A stretch of 64,000 nucleotides of DNA from Ypsolopha sequella. Taxonomy: Eukaryota; Arthropoda; Insecta; Lepidoptera; Ypsolophidae. Where the stretch lies: assembly GCA_934047225.1 (NCBI GenBank), contig OW203986.1, forward strand, positions 27,903,221 to 27,967,220, read 5' to 3'. The stretch's first letter is position 1; each line of letters opens with the position of its first letter. Positions 28,645 through 39,495 of the stretch are shown here, piece after piece. A program made the position numbers and the translations under genes. Under the pieces are notes generated by a model that searched no databases, was not told where the DNA came from, and saw only the letters and a program-made list of their open reading frames with translations.

Positions 28645-29725
28645 CAGTGTTGGGAGATGTACAATAATTATTGTATTCTTACAATAATTTGTGATACGAA
28701 ACCAAGTTGTACCATAAAACATAGCTTTCTCATTATTGTACGCATTTGTACAATATTTTGAGATTTTTTACAATAAAGGTACAATATATTGACATGCAAC
28801 TTTAAAATTTTCAAAATGAACGAAGCCATCGCTAAATTTTTGTCAAAACCCTTTTTGACTCAACTATATATTTTTTATTATTATTATTATTTATTACTAT
28901 GTATTTATTCCATGTCTCTACACAGTACCATTGTATCAAGTAATAGGCTGATTTTAAAAACAAAAGTGGAGAATTTGCCTTCAGTAATCAGTATACTCTA
29001 TGTTTGCCTGAGAGAATTAGTGTTCGTCTATCGTAGTATCGGTCTATATTTATTTCTTTGTAATTTTTTGTCGAGTGTGATATAAATCCATTTTGAAGTG
29101 GTAGCTTGATCTGCGGGCAATCCAGGGGCGCGTTCATAAACTAGGGGTCGCTACACAGGTTCTATTGCCATCTCTGTCACACGCGTTATAAAATTGTATA
29201 CGCTATCCTGCTGTCAGTGATGGAACCTAACGAAAATGTTAATTAATGAACGGGGGTCAGAGTGAGGGCGAGCTTCTATTCCGTATGTAACTCCCACCCA
29301 CACATATTCTTCATTCCAATACAGGAAATGGTGTTTGTAAACTTAGATAAAAACAATGTTTGTAAACAACTTTGTAACGAAAAAGTGATAATAATACCTA
29401 GGTACCTATATGTTCAACTGCAGTTTTTTGCTGTACAATTAATCACATTACTGTTTGTTTAAATTAATTTTCTATACCTAATTAAACAATTGAGAAATTA
29501 TGGCTCTTTCTTTTATTTTCAAGTTGTTTCCTCTTGCAAGTAGCACTTGCATTTTTCAGAGGGGTAATCTGTATCAAAAACTAAGTCAATCCATTAAAGA
29601 ACTATGCCGAAAAAATACAATAATTCTCCCAAAAGTACAATATATTTTACAATAATTCTCCCAAAAGTACAATATTTTTTTGCTTGGAAACACCATAATT
29701 TCGCACCAACCATTTCCCAACACTG
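28645..29725. mobile_element. hAT-type element with perfect 8-bp target duplication
   Basis: Begins CAGTGTTGGGAGATG and ends with the mirror CATTTCCCAACACTG. GGCTGGTT flanks both sides (28637-28644 and 29726-29733). Subterminal GTACAATAATT repeats occur near both ends, as is common for hAT transposase binding sites. 1081 bp, no intact transposase. A dispersed repeat is nested at 29115-29255. Confidence 0.9.
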
Positions 29726-29785
29726 GGCTGGTTTGAGGTTTTTTTTTTATTAATATTTTAACGGCTCTGGATTCTTGTCCTTTTG

Positions 29786-30106
29786 AAACAGTGTCGCCAG
29801 ATGAGAAAATTGAAAATGCGGTAGTGGTGCTTCAAAATCGCAGATTTTCAGCAAAAAAAGCGGAATTTCTTGTTTTAATATTTATATCGATTTTATCTCT
29901 CAATTCATATGCGAATTATATTTTATTAGTTTAAGGGGAACGAAAATACAAACAGAAATAAAATGTCAGCTTTCGGATGATTTTGTTGCAATAATGAGGG
30001 GTTTTCAAAGTCAAATTAAAAAAGAAAAAGTAGTACCGAACGACGTAATAGATGGCGCAGCCTGTACTAAAAGTGTCAAAAAAGTCTTCCTGGCAACACT
30101 GGATTC
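29786..30106. repeat. Possible hAT-like insertion
   Basis: CAGTGTCGCCAG near 29791 and CTGGCAACACTG near 30095 form hAT-like TIRs, but the flanking eight bases do not match. It includes a piece (29935-29995) that is the reverse complement of 903-962. Confidence 0.4.
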
Positions 30107-30472
30107 TTTTGATTTTGACACTTCTTCTTTGCTTCTTTCTTTTTTATGGTCAATCCATGCCTCAAATGTATTATTGCTAAGATCCATTGTTCTTTCCGTA
30201 ATTAGTTAAACGGTGTGTTCCTAAATTTTTACGATTAGCTACAACGCATGGGCTGACCATGTTGAAAGTTAAATGAAATACCAAGCTATTAACGTAAGTA
30301 ATATAGATAGAAAACAACATTGTTGGATTTAACAATTGAATTGACAATTTTTATCTTGCTGCCCACAGATTAAAAAATAATCTTTGCTTTTTGACACTTG
30401 AAAGCAGGGTAACGCCATCTGTGTTTACTTCTGAAAGCTTGATCAAGTTCAATCTGGAAAACCGCTCATTAG

Positions 30473-31322
30473 ATTACGTATAGCCATAAAAAAATACATG
30501 TTTTTGGTTGAACTTAAAGGTATTCATTTTCCACAAACCACGTTAATCGATTCATATTTGTACTGTCAATGAATTTTTTTGTAACCCTCTATTGCACACT
30601 TTTTATCGATTTTGTTTCAGGTATCGCTTTCGCGATTTTGTTGGTTTTTTTTTATAAAATTAGTGTGAATGATATCTATTCATTTTCCAAATACCAAGTT
30701 ATTCGGGTAAAAAAAAGCACCCCCTTTTTCCAAAAATACGTAAATCCACTGATCTTGGCGCCCGTAAGACGCGGAACCTGTGCCCTTTTTTGCAAGCTAT
30801 AAATATCTCCCAAAACTACTTCAAAACACATTGAAATTAATTTTATAAAGTAATATTTCGAGGAGCATCATATTCCTGCCGTTAAAAACTCAACAAAATA
30901 TGCGTATGAGTGATTTAGCTACATCGTGCCATAGTCATAACAACAAAACTGAATGAAATTGGAATGAATTCATACTTTTATGCGGGAAAATAATATATGT
31001 TACTCTAAAAGAATAATTTTGTGATCGTTATTGAAACCCAAATTAATTTACTTATACTTACTGAGATCTGTAACAAAGGTCGTCGTCTTTTCGTGAAATT
31101 ACCCTCTAGTATTGGCTCACCATTTCAGGTCCAATAAGTGAAGTTTTTTGCAAATTATATAGGTACACTTACTTGGGATAAATCGCCAAGCATTTAAAAT
31201 ATAGAAATTTATTTTGAAATATTTACAGTGCATGGCAAAATTATTAGATCGTAGATAATCCTGTCGGTACATGTTCAGGTTCTGTTACGCAAAATGAAAA
31301 CAATGAAACTCTTTTAGGATTA
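30473..31322. repeat. Inverted copy B of the 1-895 arm
   Basis: Reverse complement of 1-895 with small indels. It continues directly into the palindromic block 31322-32862. Confidence 0.8.
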
Positions 31323-32970
31323 ATTTGTTATCCCTATGTTTGTCTGTCTGTCCGTTTGTCTAGACAATTTTTTCTGGGTAAAATTAATAAATACCAATAT
31401 AAACGGCCCTCTATAGAGCTGTAAAGACATACTTTTGACGTTTTTATTTATATTACGTTTTAGGTTTTTACGTATTTTTTTTTTTACGTTTTTCATACAA
31501 ATTTTCTCACTATGAAAATGTAGGGATGAACACTTGAGATAATATTTTGCATTTAAAAGTCAACACAGAAAGGAATTGTTGAACAAATAATGTAAAAAAT
31601 ATGAAAACCATGTTGTTCTATTCTAAAGGGATTAATTATCTACTGTTCAATGTGGCGATAGCTTTGTTTATTTTTTTCCTTGAATTATTTTTTACTAAGA
31701 TAACAAATAGTTTAATACAAGGTTTTCCTTAAGAGGTCCCTTTACCCCTGTATTTTTCTTAAAATTCATACAATAGGTATAAACCGAATGTGCAGTCTAC
31801 AGCTTATTTTCTTCATATCTTTTTTCATGAGTATATTCTAGTGACATCTAACTAAGTCTCTATACAGCCCAAAAAGCAAAATTTGATAAAACACCATCAT
31901 AATAGCTGTCAGGATATCGTCAATATTGCCTCGTTTTTACACAAAGTTTAACAAGTTTGTATATTTTTATCTATACTGGAAATAAAAAAGAGAGAAATAC
32001 AGGCGTCGTTCATGTTAAGATGACTAAGTTTACACACTTTGCTAAGTATAAACAATTACCGTTTCATGGAAAACTGTTTTGACCTGAAACCATTTCACAA
32101 ATTCAATTAACTTATTTTGAATATCTTGTCATCTTGCACTTCTTGATGAGAAATACAATTTCAATTAGTAAAAATACAACTTTTAGTTAAGAAAACTTAT
32201 AGTTAAAAGTCTGCTGTATGCATTAACATATTTTTAATTATATTACAATAGTAATAAAATAATTGGCTTATCCGTCGTCGTGATACCAGCCGTAAATTTC
32301 TTAAATAATCTGATATCACGCTTATGGAAAACCCAATTATTTTGAAGATACCATAATATCATTAAAATATGTTTATGCATATAGCAAACTTTTAACAATA
32401 AATTGTCTTGGCTAAAAGTTGTACTTTACCGTTATAATTATTTCTTTATATTTTGTTACAAATTCGGAGAAATAGCCCTTAACCTTAACATTGTATGAAA
32501 ATATTTGTTATCTTTGTAACAAAGAAAAAAAAAAAAAACAAAGCTATCGCCACATTGAACAAACAGTAAATTATTAATCCCTTTAGAATAGAAAGATATG
32601 GTTTTATATTTTTTACATTATTTGTTCAACAGTTCCTTTCTGTGCTTTCTTTCAAATGCAAAATATTATGTGAAGTGTTGATCTCTATATTTTCATAAGG
32701 AGAAAATTTGTATGAAAAAGTTAAACAAAAGGCCATAAAAACGTTATAATATGTATATTTTACAGGGCTGTAAATATATTAAATATATAGCATTTATTGA
32801 TTTTACCCAGAAAAATTGCCTAGACAAACGGACAAACAGACAAACATAGGGACAACAAATTAATCCTAAAAGAGTTTTGTTTTTTCATTTTGCGTAAAGG
32901 GACCTGAACATTTCAAACTATGATACAAATAAATTTCTATATTTTAAACACTTGGCGATTTATCCCAAGG
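31170..32970. mobile_element. Large palindromic (foldback-like) element
   Basis: The left arm, about 31170-31690, is the reverse complement of the right arm, about 32525-32970. Examples are GTTTGTCTGTCTGTCCGTTT against AAACGGACAAACAGACAAAC, and AAGCTATCGCCACATTGAAC against its mirror. A second MITE (32165-32470) sits in the centre. No transposase ORF. Confidence 0.8.
32165..32470. mobile_element. Palindromic MITE, family P330, copy 1
   Basis: Arms contain AAAGTTGTACTTTACCGTTA and its mirror, with a centre including TGATATCACGCTTATGGAAA. Related copies are at 37920-38232, 47630-48300 and 51565-51905. Confidence 0.75.
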
Positions 32971-34095
32971 GTAAACAGGTGTCCCAAAAGTCAACGCTTT
33001 CCCTTGGAAGGCTGGTAGGCCAGCTCATGACTGACCAGAATATCAAATTATGACCTCGGCAAAAAGTAGATAGTCTTCGAGTTGATGGTACTTTTATAAA
33101 TTCGAATAGATTTTTGAGAGTCAAAGCTAACCAGTTCTAAATTCTAAGAATAAAATTTTTGTTGCGCAACTCTGAATAGTCATGCTATTGATAAAGTCAA
33201 AAATAAACCTTGAAATGCTGTTACATCAGGAAGAAAAATAAAAACCCAATTTATGTGCAATTTTTTGTAATTAGGTTAGTTCGATACCACAACCTGAAAA
33301 AAAATGTCCTATGTTAGTTTTACAAATTGTCTTAAATAACGGCTCATCAAATATTGTTTTTCAAATGATCTGGCAATTTCTGTGTATTACTTTTGAAAAA
33401 AAAGTTATTGCTATTTTACTACCAAAGGAGCTGCGTATTTTTTAAAATAATTAGAATTTAGAATGAAAGAGTGGCGGGCAGTAAAAATATTTGACGTTCA
33501 TTAGAAATGCCATTTAACACGCGTTAGAGTGAGATAAATAGTGACGCTATTTAAAATGAGTTGTAATGAGATAGTAACGCAGTTACACGTGGTTGAATGA
33601 GAGAGGCATAATTGATATAGGCTACAGTGAGATAGATAGTGACGTGGTGCATTCTTTCTGAGAATATTTGTTAGTTTCCACTTTTTGTAATAACAACTTA
33701 AGTAAAAATTTTTTGTAAAGAAATTTTTGGTCCAATTTATTTTCCCGCAAGTGTAAAACCAGCTCAACGGGCGAAAAATATTTAAAGAATGGGTAATGGT
33801 GACAATTAACCGTCACAATATTATTATGTATCTCTAAAGAAGTGTTCCGAGGGTCAACTGATAAATCAAACACTCAAAAAACCACTTTTAGCCGACCATA
33901 ATAAATTTACGTCCCGACGTGATAGCAAGTAGGATCAATGCCGTGTGACGATGATCGAAATAAACTAATAAATTAGATAAAATAAAATACGTATTACTTT
34001 TGACCCTGCCTCGTCCACTCTATTCGTATTTTTGCTATGGTGACGCGAGCTTAGAGACCGGGACGAATTTCCCCCCGCGCGCTATCGTAAAATAG
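32971..34095. other. Stretch without a gene
   Basis: No exon-like frame was recognised. Short minus-strand ORFs between 33500 and 33870 lack recognisable content. The last part (about 34000-34095) may belong to the LINE that follows. Confidence 0.4.
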
Positions 34096-35001
34096 AATAA
34101 GCCACGCCCGGAACTTAGCATTAGACCGAGCATTAATTGCTATATGGACGGCTCAAGGAAAGGTAGTACAGGACTAGCAGGAGCTGGTGTCTTTATACCT
34201 GATAAAGATGAAGAACAAGAAGGAAGCGCATCCTACTCACTAGGTACCTTGGCTACCGTATTTCAGGCAGAAACATTTGCCATCATGGAATGCGCCAGTA
34301 TGGTACTCTCAAGGTCGGACATCAACGAGAAAACAGTCATTATTTACTCGGACAGCCAAGCAGCACTTCTTGCGCTTAAAAATCCAGTAAATAAATCAGC
34401 TCTAGTAAGAGAGTGTAAAAATACACTCAATAAGCTAGGTGAAAAAACTGAAACAATAGTAGCCTGGGTTCCAGGACATCAAGGAGTTGAAGGTAATGAA
34501 AAATCAGACGAATTAGCTAGAGAAGGTGCAGAGGATAGGTTCATTGGACCTGAACCTAGGCTTCCTATTCCGGCAAACGTCACTAATAAGGTAATAAGCC
34601 GTCTGGCTTCAGCAGAATCGGCAGATGAATGGAGGAACATTGAGGGCTGTCGACAGTCGAAAATGTTTTTCTCGACTATCGTCTACAAAAAAGTAAGGTA
34701 CACTCTTAATCTAAGTAGAATCAATCTAGGTACGTTGGTGGGTATTCTAACTGGCCACTGTAGGTTGAACAGACATCTGTCAATAATGAAGGTACAGGAG
34801 GACTCCTCTTGCCCGCACTGCGGCGAGGAGGAAACGAGTAAGCACTACTTAGGTGAATGCTTTATATATTCTATCCTAAGATGGGAAGTATTTGATAATG
34901 ATCACATTAAAGAAGAAGACCTCAAGTGCCTTGAGTACTCAGATATATTAAGATATATTAAGAGAAGTGGAAGATTTGAGGAGGGAATGCAACTGGGATA
35001 A
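34096..35001 (+). pseudogene. 5'-truncated LINE: RNase H domain and C-terminal zinc-binding motif
   Basis: The open frame is intact from about 34096, including the ATG at 34144, to the stop at 34999-35001. It reads CYMDGSRKGSTGLAGAGV at the start, with the four RNase H acidic residues in the expected places: MDGS, AETFAIME, YSDSQAALL and KSDELAREGA. Near the end there is CPHCGEEETSKHYLGEC, the C-terminal cysteine/histidine motif common in insect non-LTR retrotransposons with RNase H (I, R1 and related clades). The endonuclease and reverse transcriptase that should precede it are absent, as expected of a 5'-truncated insertion. The product would have no known use alone. The exact clade is not assigned. 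Confidence 0.88.
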
Positions 35002-35880
35002 TAGGATACCAAAGCTCCAAGCAATGGGAATTTTTTGCCTGTGAGCTGTCCTCTTACTCTCCCCCGAATTACTTCATGGGGGTCTCCAAGTAAGATGGTG
35101 GTACCTCCACAGTCGAGCCCGGCATCAGCTCTACCACCTACTGCATGTGTTTGTAATTGTATTTTTACACTTCCTGAATACACAAGTCAGAATTTCAAAG
35201 AGGTTTTACTCTTCCGTTGAAACAATTCGCGCGCACCTTCCGACGGTTGGTAAGCGATTAAAACGTGATGGGCTTGTCGGCTTTTTTTTAATGTTGACGT
35301 GCTTTGCTCACCTAATGTATGGGAATGGCCCTGGTTCTTTATCTGAAGGCCCATTTTACAAAGTAGCCGTTCCAAAACGATTAGTAAATAGATTCCGTCT
35401 CAGTCTTATCTCTTTCAGTTTAACGAAGTAAACTTTACCTTTACCCCGGGGCGCTTAGGAACGCTACCATAGTGATTATTTATAGGAACGCTATCATTTG
35501 TCCATACCTGGATCTTTATCTGAGGTCCATACATTAGAGTGTCCATACCATGGTGTGGTTTGCATGGCCGAATGTTTGTAGCGGCCTTAAGTTAGCTGCA
35601 CAATCACGTTTGACAACCAATTTTTCCCAACGATTTTTGATGTTTGTTAAGGGTCGTGACCTCATCGTGACCGAATTGTTGGTGTTTTTAGTGGAAAATA
35701 GTGTTTTTTGTGATCTGATAACCTTTCGTCGTAGTTGGTAGAAAGTATATATTTGAAATGGCAGCATTTGTATTAATTGCCATTTGTAAAAAAAATATTG
35801 CGATATTTTATTTATTTGTTTTGTGTGTGTGTGTGTGTTTTGTTATTGTATTGTAGTCCAAGTTACAAGATAGGTTAGAC
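35002..35880. other. LINE 3' region, partial MITE end, and unassigned DNA
   Basis: 35002-35220 is probably the 3' untranslated part of the LINE. 35400-35471 resembles one end of the MITE at 22593-22751 (GGGGCGCTTAGGAACGCTAC). 35823-35838 is a short GT microsatellite. The rest is unassigned. Confidence 0.4.
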
Positions 35881-35946
35881 TATAAAAAATAGAGCACAAA
35901 CGAACATCGAACATTTTCCTAAAACATATACGAACGTTTAAGGAAG
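35881..35946 (+). promoter_or_regulatory. Possible TATA box and non-coding first exon of the SDR gene
   Basis: TATAAAAAAT at 35881 lies upstream of a stretch that ends in a good splice donor (GAAG|GTAAGC, exon end 35946). The matching acceptor (TTTACTTTCAG) ends at 36317. The transcript start itself cannot be seen. Confidence 0.4.
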
Positions 35947-36317
35947 GTAAGCATACTAAATTATTGACCTATGTTACTATACATAGTTTCACTATTTAAT
36001 TTAAAGGAAGAATAGAATAGATAATAATCTTTCCGTAGGTAATTTTTTTTATCAATTGCCTCGATAACTACTTAGATTAATATGCTTTAATGCCATAATT
36101 TACGAATGACACGCTGTTAGTAGCCGTCTACCTTTGCCCTTGGCCTTATGTCTTGCTGTCATGCATGATATTTCGAAATATTATCAAGTCAATAGATAAG
36201 GCTTAGGGTATTACAGTCGATCACGGCTTAGCATAGCGAACAAGCCGGTACTATGATTTTTTGTCAATATTGTTTATTTTCATAAAACGCAAGGTAAATC
36301 TATTAATTTACTTTCAG

Positions 36318-36343
36318 GTCATGTACAGCAATTAAATATTAAC
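36318..36343 (+). promoter_or_regulatory. 5' UTR part next to the SDR start codon
   Basis: Twenty-six bases between an acceptor (…CTTTCAG, ending 36317) and the AACATGG start context at 36341-36347. The ATG is followed at once by a GTATGT donor. Confidence 0.45.
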
Positions 36344-39300
36344 ATGGTATGTTATTAATTCTAAAATCGCTTTTGATATTCTTTTTTATTTTGTTCTTAT
36401 GTCTTTTTAAGTTTCAGGAGCCAAACACAGTGCTGGATACTTTATTCAGCATTCTTCTCAACTTTATGTTTCCTATCAGAATGCTTTTGAAGACCTATTC
36501 ACTAAGTATCCTCATGATTGATATCATGTGGGTGATGGTTAATACAATGTATGCTATATTGCAAGCAATCTACGAGTTTCTGAGACCGCCACCGATGAAA
36601 TCAGTGGCGATGGAAATTGTTTTGGTAATAAATTTGAACTATATTTAAGTGAAATGTAAAGTGATCATGAACACATATTATTTTATATTAACATGTTTTT
36701 TTTCATATGAACTTTGTTATTTATTTCAGATTATTGGTGCGGGTCGAGGTGTTGGTTATGAACTTGCAATACAAATGGCACGGTTAGGAGCCATAGTTCT
36801 CTGCGTAGATAAAAACCAAAACAACAATGAGGACACTGTTGAGTCCATTAAATCTGTGGGTGGCTCGGCTACAGGATACACATGTGACATCACCTTAAGA
36901 GAGAATGTCAAAATATTGGCAGATCAAATAAAGAAAGATGTAGGAGTCGTTACAATGCTTTTCTATTGCTGTGGTATACCAAGTCCAAGGTCCTTATTGA
37001 CACAGCCTCCCAAAGACATTCATGATACTCTGGATTTAACCCTTACGTCATACTTTTGGGTAAGTGTTAAATAAAACAATGTGTTATTATTATACTTTAA
37101 GAGCATCCTGTTCAACCAAACTCCAACTAAGCGCTCTTCGCTGATGATGACCTTATTTATTAACTAGCCTTTTGCCCGTGGCTCCGCCCGCGTTTATTCA
37201 ACTCTGTCCCGTTTTAGGCTTGGGCGCTATTTTATTAACACTCCTAATAGCCTTTATGTTGACCATGTTTGACCATGATCGATGATAATAAAGAACACCG
37301 CATACAAACAGAAAATAATTCTAAAAATCGCTGATTTGTGTTCTATTACTCTTCTTTAGGTACTCCCTTTCTATGTTAATTGCTTTTCTTCAATGTACAG
37401 ACACACCTGGTTCTACTCTTTTATTATATGTATTGATATTATTCTAATATTTTAATTTTTGAAACTTTTCTCTACTTGAACGTTAAGGATCGTAATATGA
37501 TGATTGCGTTTTCGATTTCGTTACGATTTCGTTTCGCGTCCATAGCCCCGAACGCCGAAGTGAACTCGGGCTCACGCGATTTGTGTTTCTAAGTGTTAAA
37601 ATTTTATGTTTTTGAATGTTTGACAATATTTTTTTATATATGTGAATAGATAGTGCTTAAACTCAAGTTTATTATAATATTTTTTATTTTAGTAAAATAA
37701 TGCTCTAGACACCCAAAAACAAAGACTACTTTTGCGCTTTTTTCCGAAAATATGGCTGTTTTGATATTTATTTTTTCTAAAATTTTATATGAAATTAGTA
37801 AAAAGTGTTTGAGTTATTCCATAGAAGACTTTGTCCCCAATAGACTATAATTTTGTCATCCGATTTGAACTATGATATCAATCTACTAACAACAGCTTAA
37901 GGGTCGATCATCCTTATCTGTTACAAAATATTGAGAAATATTATAACGGCCAAAATGCAACTTTTAGCCAAGACAACTTATTGTTAAAAATTTGCATAAA
38001 CATATTTGTAATTATATATGATTGCTTTAAAATGATTGGATTTTCTATAAGCGTGATATCAGATTATTTTAGCAATTTTTGTCTGGTATCATGACTTTAG
38101 AAAAACCAATTGTTTTATAGCGATTGTACTATCATTAAAAATATGTTTATGCATATAGCAAATTTTTAACAATAAGTGTTCTTGGCGATTATAATTATTT
38201 CTATATATTTTGTTAGAAACCCGGAGAAATTACGATTCGATTTGGAACGGCTTTTTATACCATGGATGAAAAATTATATTCAAATCTTTTCATTTATTTA
38301 AAAACATAAAGTCGAGAGATATTAACAAAATTTCATATTAGGCCTCTTAAACATTTACCAAAACCACACAAAAGTTACAAGCATTTGAAAGTCCAGCCCC
38401 TCTTTGGTTGCCAACTGAATTGGGTGCCTATCATCAAAAATACAGATAGAACCTGAACTTTCAACATTGCCTGTAGTGGGTATTGAAAACCCAGTGCGAA
38501 TATATCCTTAGACAATCGTAATTCGAAAGTTTGTCTTTGTTTTTGTGTATAGGCACCCAGTCGAGTTGGCAACTAAAGATAATAATAGGACCCCAGGAGT
38601 TTAAATTCCATTATTTAGTTTTAAACGCTTATAAATTTTGTGTGTATTTGATTTTGGTAAATGTTTTAGGTGTAAGTCATAGATAAATCTACGAAATAAG
38701 TTACACAATTTCATATTTTAGGCAAATATTTAATAAGTATGGCCTATCATCTAAGACTGCTTATTTGGAGCTCGGGCGAAAAAGTTGCCGTTATTAATGT
38801 ATTAACCTTTCTAATTATATTGAGTATTTTCATGATAAGACAAGACAATATACTAAGCTTAGCATAAGATTCAGATTTATAGATGTTTGAACATTATTAA
38901 ATTTCTAATTCCAGTTGACTGACCAATTTATGGCCGACATGAAAGCAAAAAACCACGGTCATATTGTAGCTCTAACTTCGTGTGCCGGTCTTAGTCACAT
39001 TAAAGATCAGATGCCTCTCAGTGTGGCTCAATTTGCTGTGCAAGGACTTGCTGAATCTCTGATGGAGGACCTAAGGATAAGCAAGAAAGATGGCGTTCAT
39101 GTCACATTGGTACATATTTATCCGTTTATCGTTGGTGATAATGGATCTCCAGATTTAAGACTAAGGTATGTATTGTATATACAATATTTATGATTTTATT
39201 GTAACGACTGCTGTTCAACTTTGTTACTATCAAAGAAATGTGTTTAGACACAGATAACTCTACTAGCCAACACTGCTAAAAACCTTATATTGCTGATTTC

Positions 39301-39495
39301 AGGATACCAAGTTACTTCGGTACGATTTCTCCTAAAGCAGCTGCTACCTCAATCCTTGAAAATGTGAGAAGAAACTATCCTGAAGCATCAGTCCCCAAAC
39401 ACTTGCTTTATCTGGGTCACCTACTACGTATACTGCCAAGAAAAGCTACAGTGCTTATTCGAGAACTTCTTGATACGGGGGTAGACTTTGCTTGA
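36344..39495 (+). CDS. Short-chain dehydrogenase/reductase, 17-beta-HSD11/retinol-dehydrogenase type, catalytic residues missing
   Basis: Preferred model: 36344-36346 (ATG alone), 36418-36624, 36730-37059, 38915-39165, 39303-39495; 327 residues, phases consistent, TGA at 39493. An alternative start at 36349 reads through the first 71-base intron and adds a hydrophobic leader. Residues 8-57 are strongly hydrophobic, then RPPPM and the Rossmann motif IIGAGRGVG (71-79). The family acts on steroids, retinoids or other lipids at the ER or lipid droplets with NAD(P). Here NNAG reads YCCG (149-152), the catalytic Asn is Thr174, Ser202 is kept (TSCAG), the catalytic Tyr is Leu215 and the Lys is Gln219. 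Length and spacing are otherwise normal, so this looks like an intact gene for a protein without standard SDR chemistry. Exons keep good splice sites. Intron 3 (37060-38914) holds MITEs and a Helitron-like end. Confidence 0.9.
37162..37191 (-). repeat. Helitron-like 3' end (Lep1-type) in SDR intron 3
   Basis: AACTAGCCTTTTGCCCGTGG is the reverse complement of the end seen at 63720-63747 (GGGCAAAGCCGCGAGCAAAA then GCTAGT). Confidence 0.55.
37920..38232. mobile_element. Palindromic MITE, family P330, copy 2
   Basis: Contains TTATAACGGCCAAAATGCAA, a centre with AAGCGTGATATCAGATTATT, and the mirror arm. It lies in SDR intron 3. Confidence 0.8.
38405..38574. mobile_element. Palindromic MITE, family P170, copy 1
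   Basis: Ends GGTTGCCAACTGAATTGGGT and, mirrored, CACCCAGTCGAGTTGGCAAC. Second copy at 48424-48613. In both places it follows a P330 element by 120-175 bases. Confidence 0.8.
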
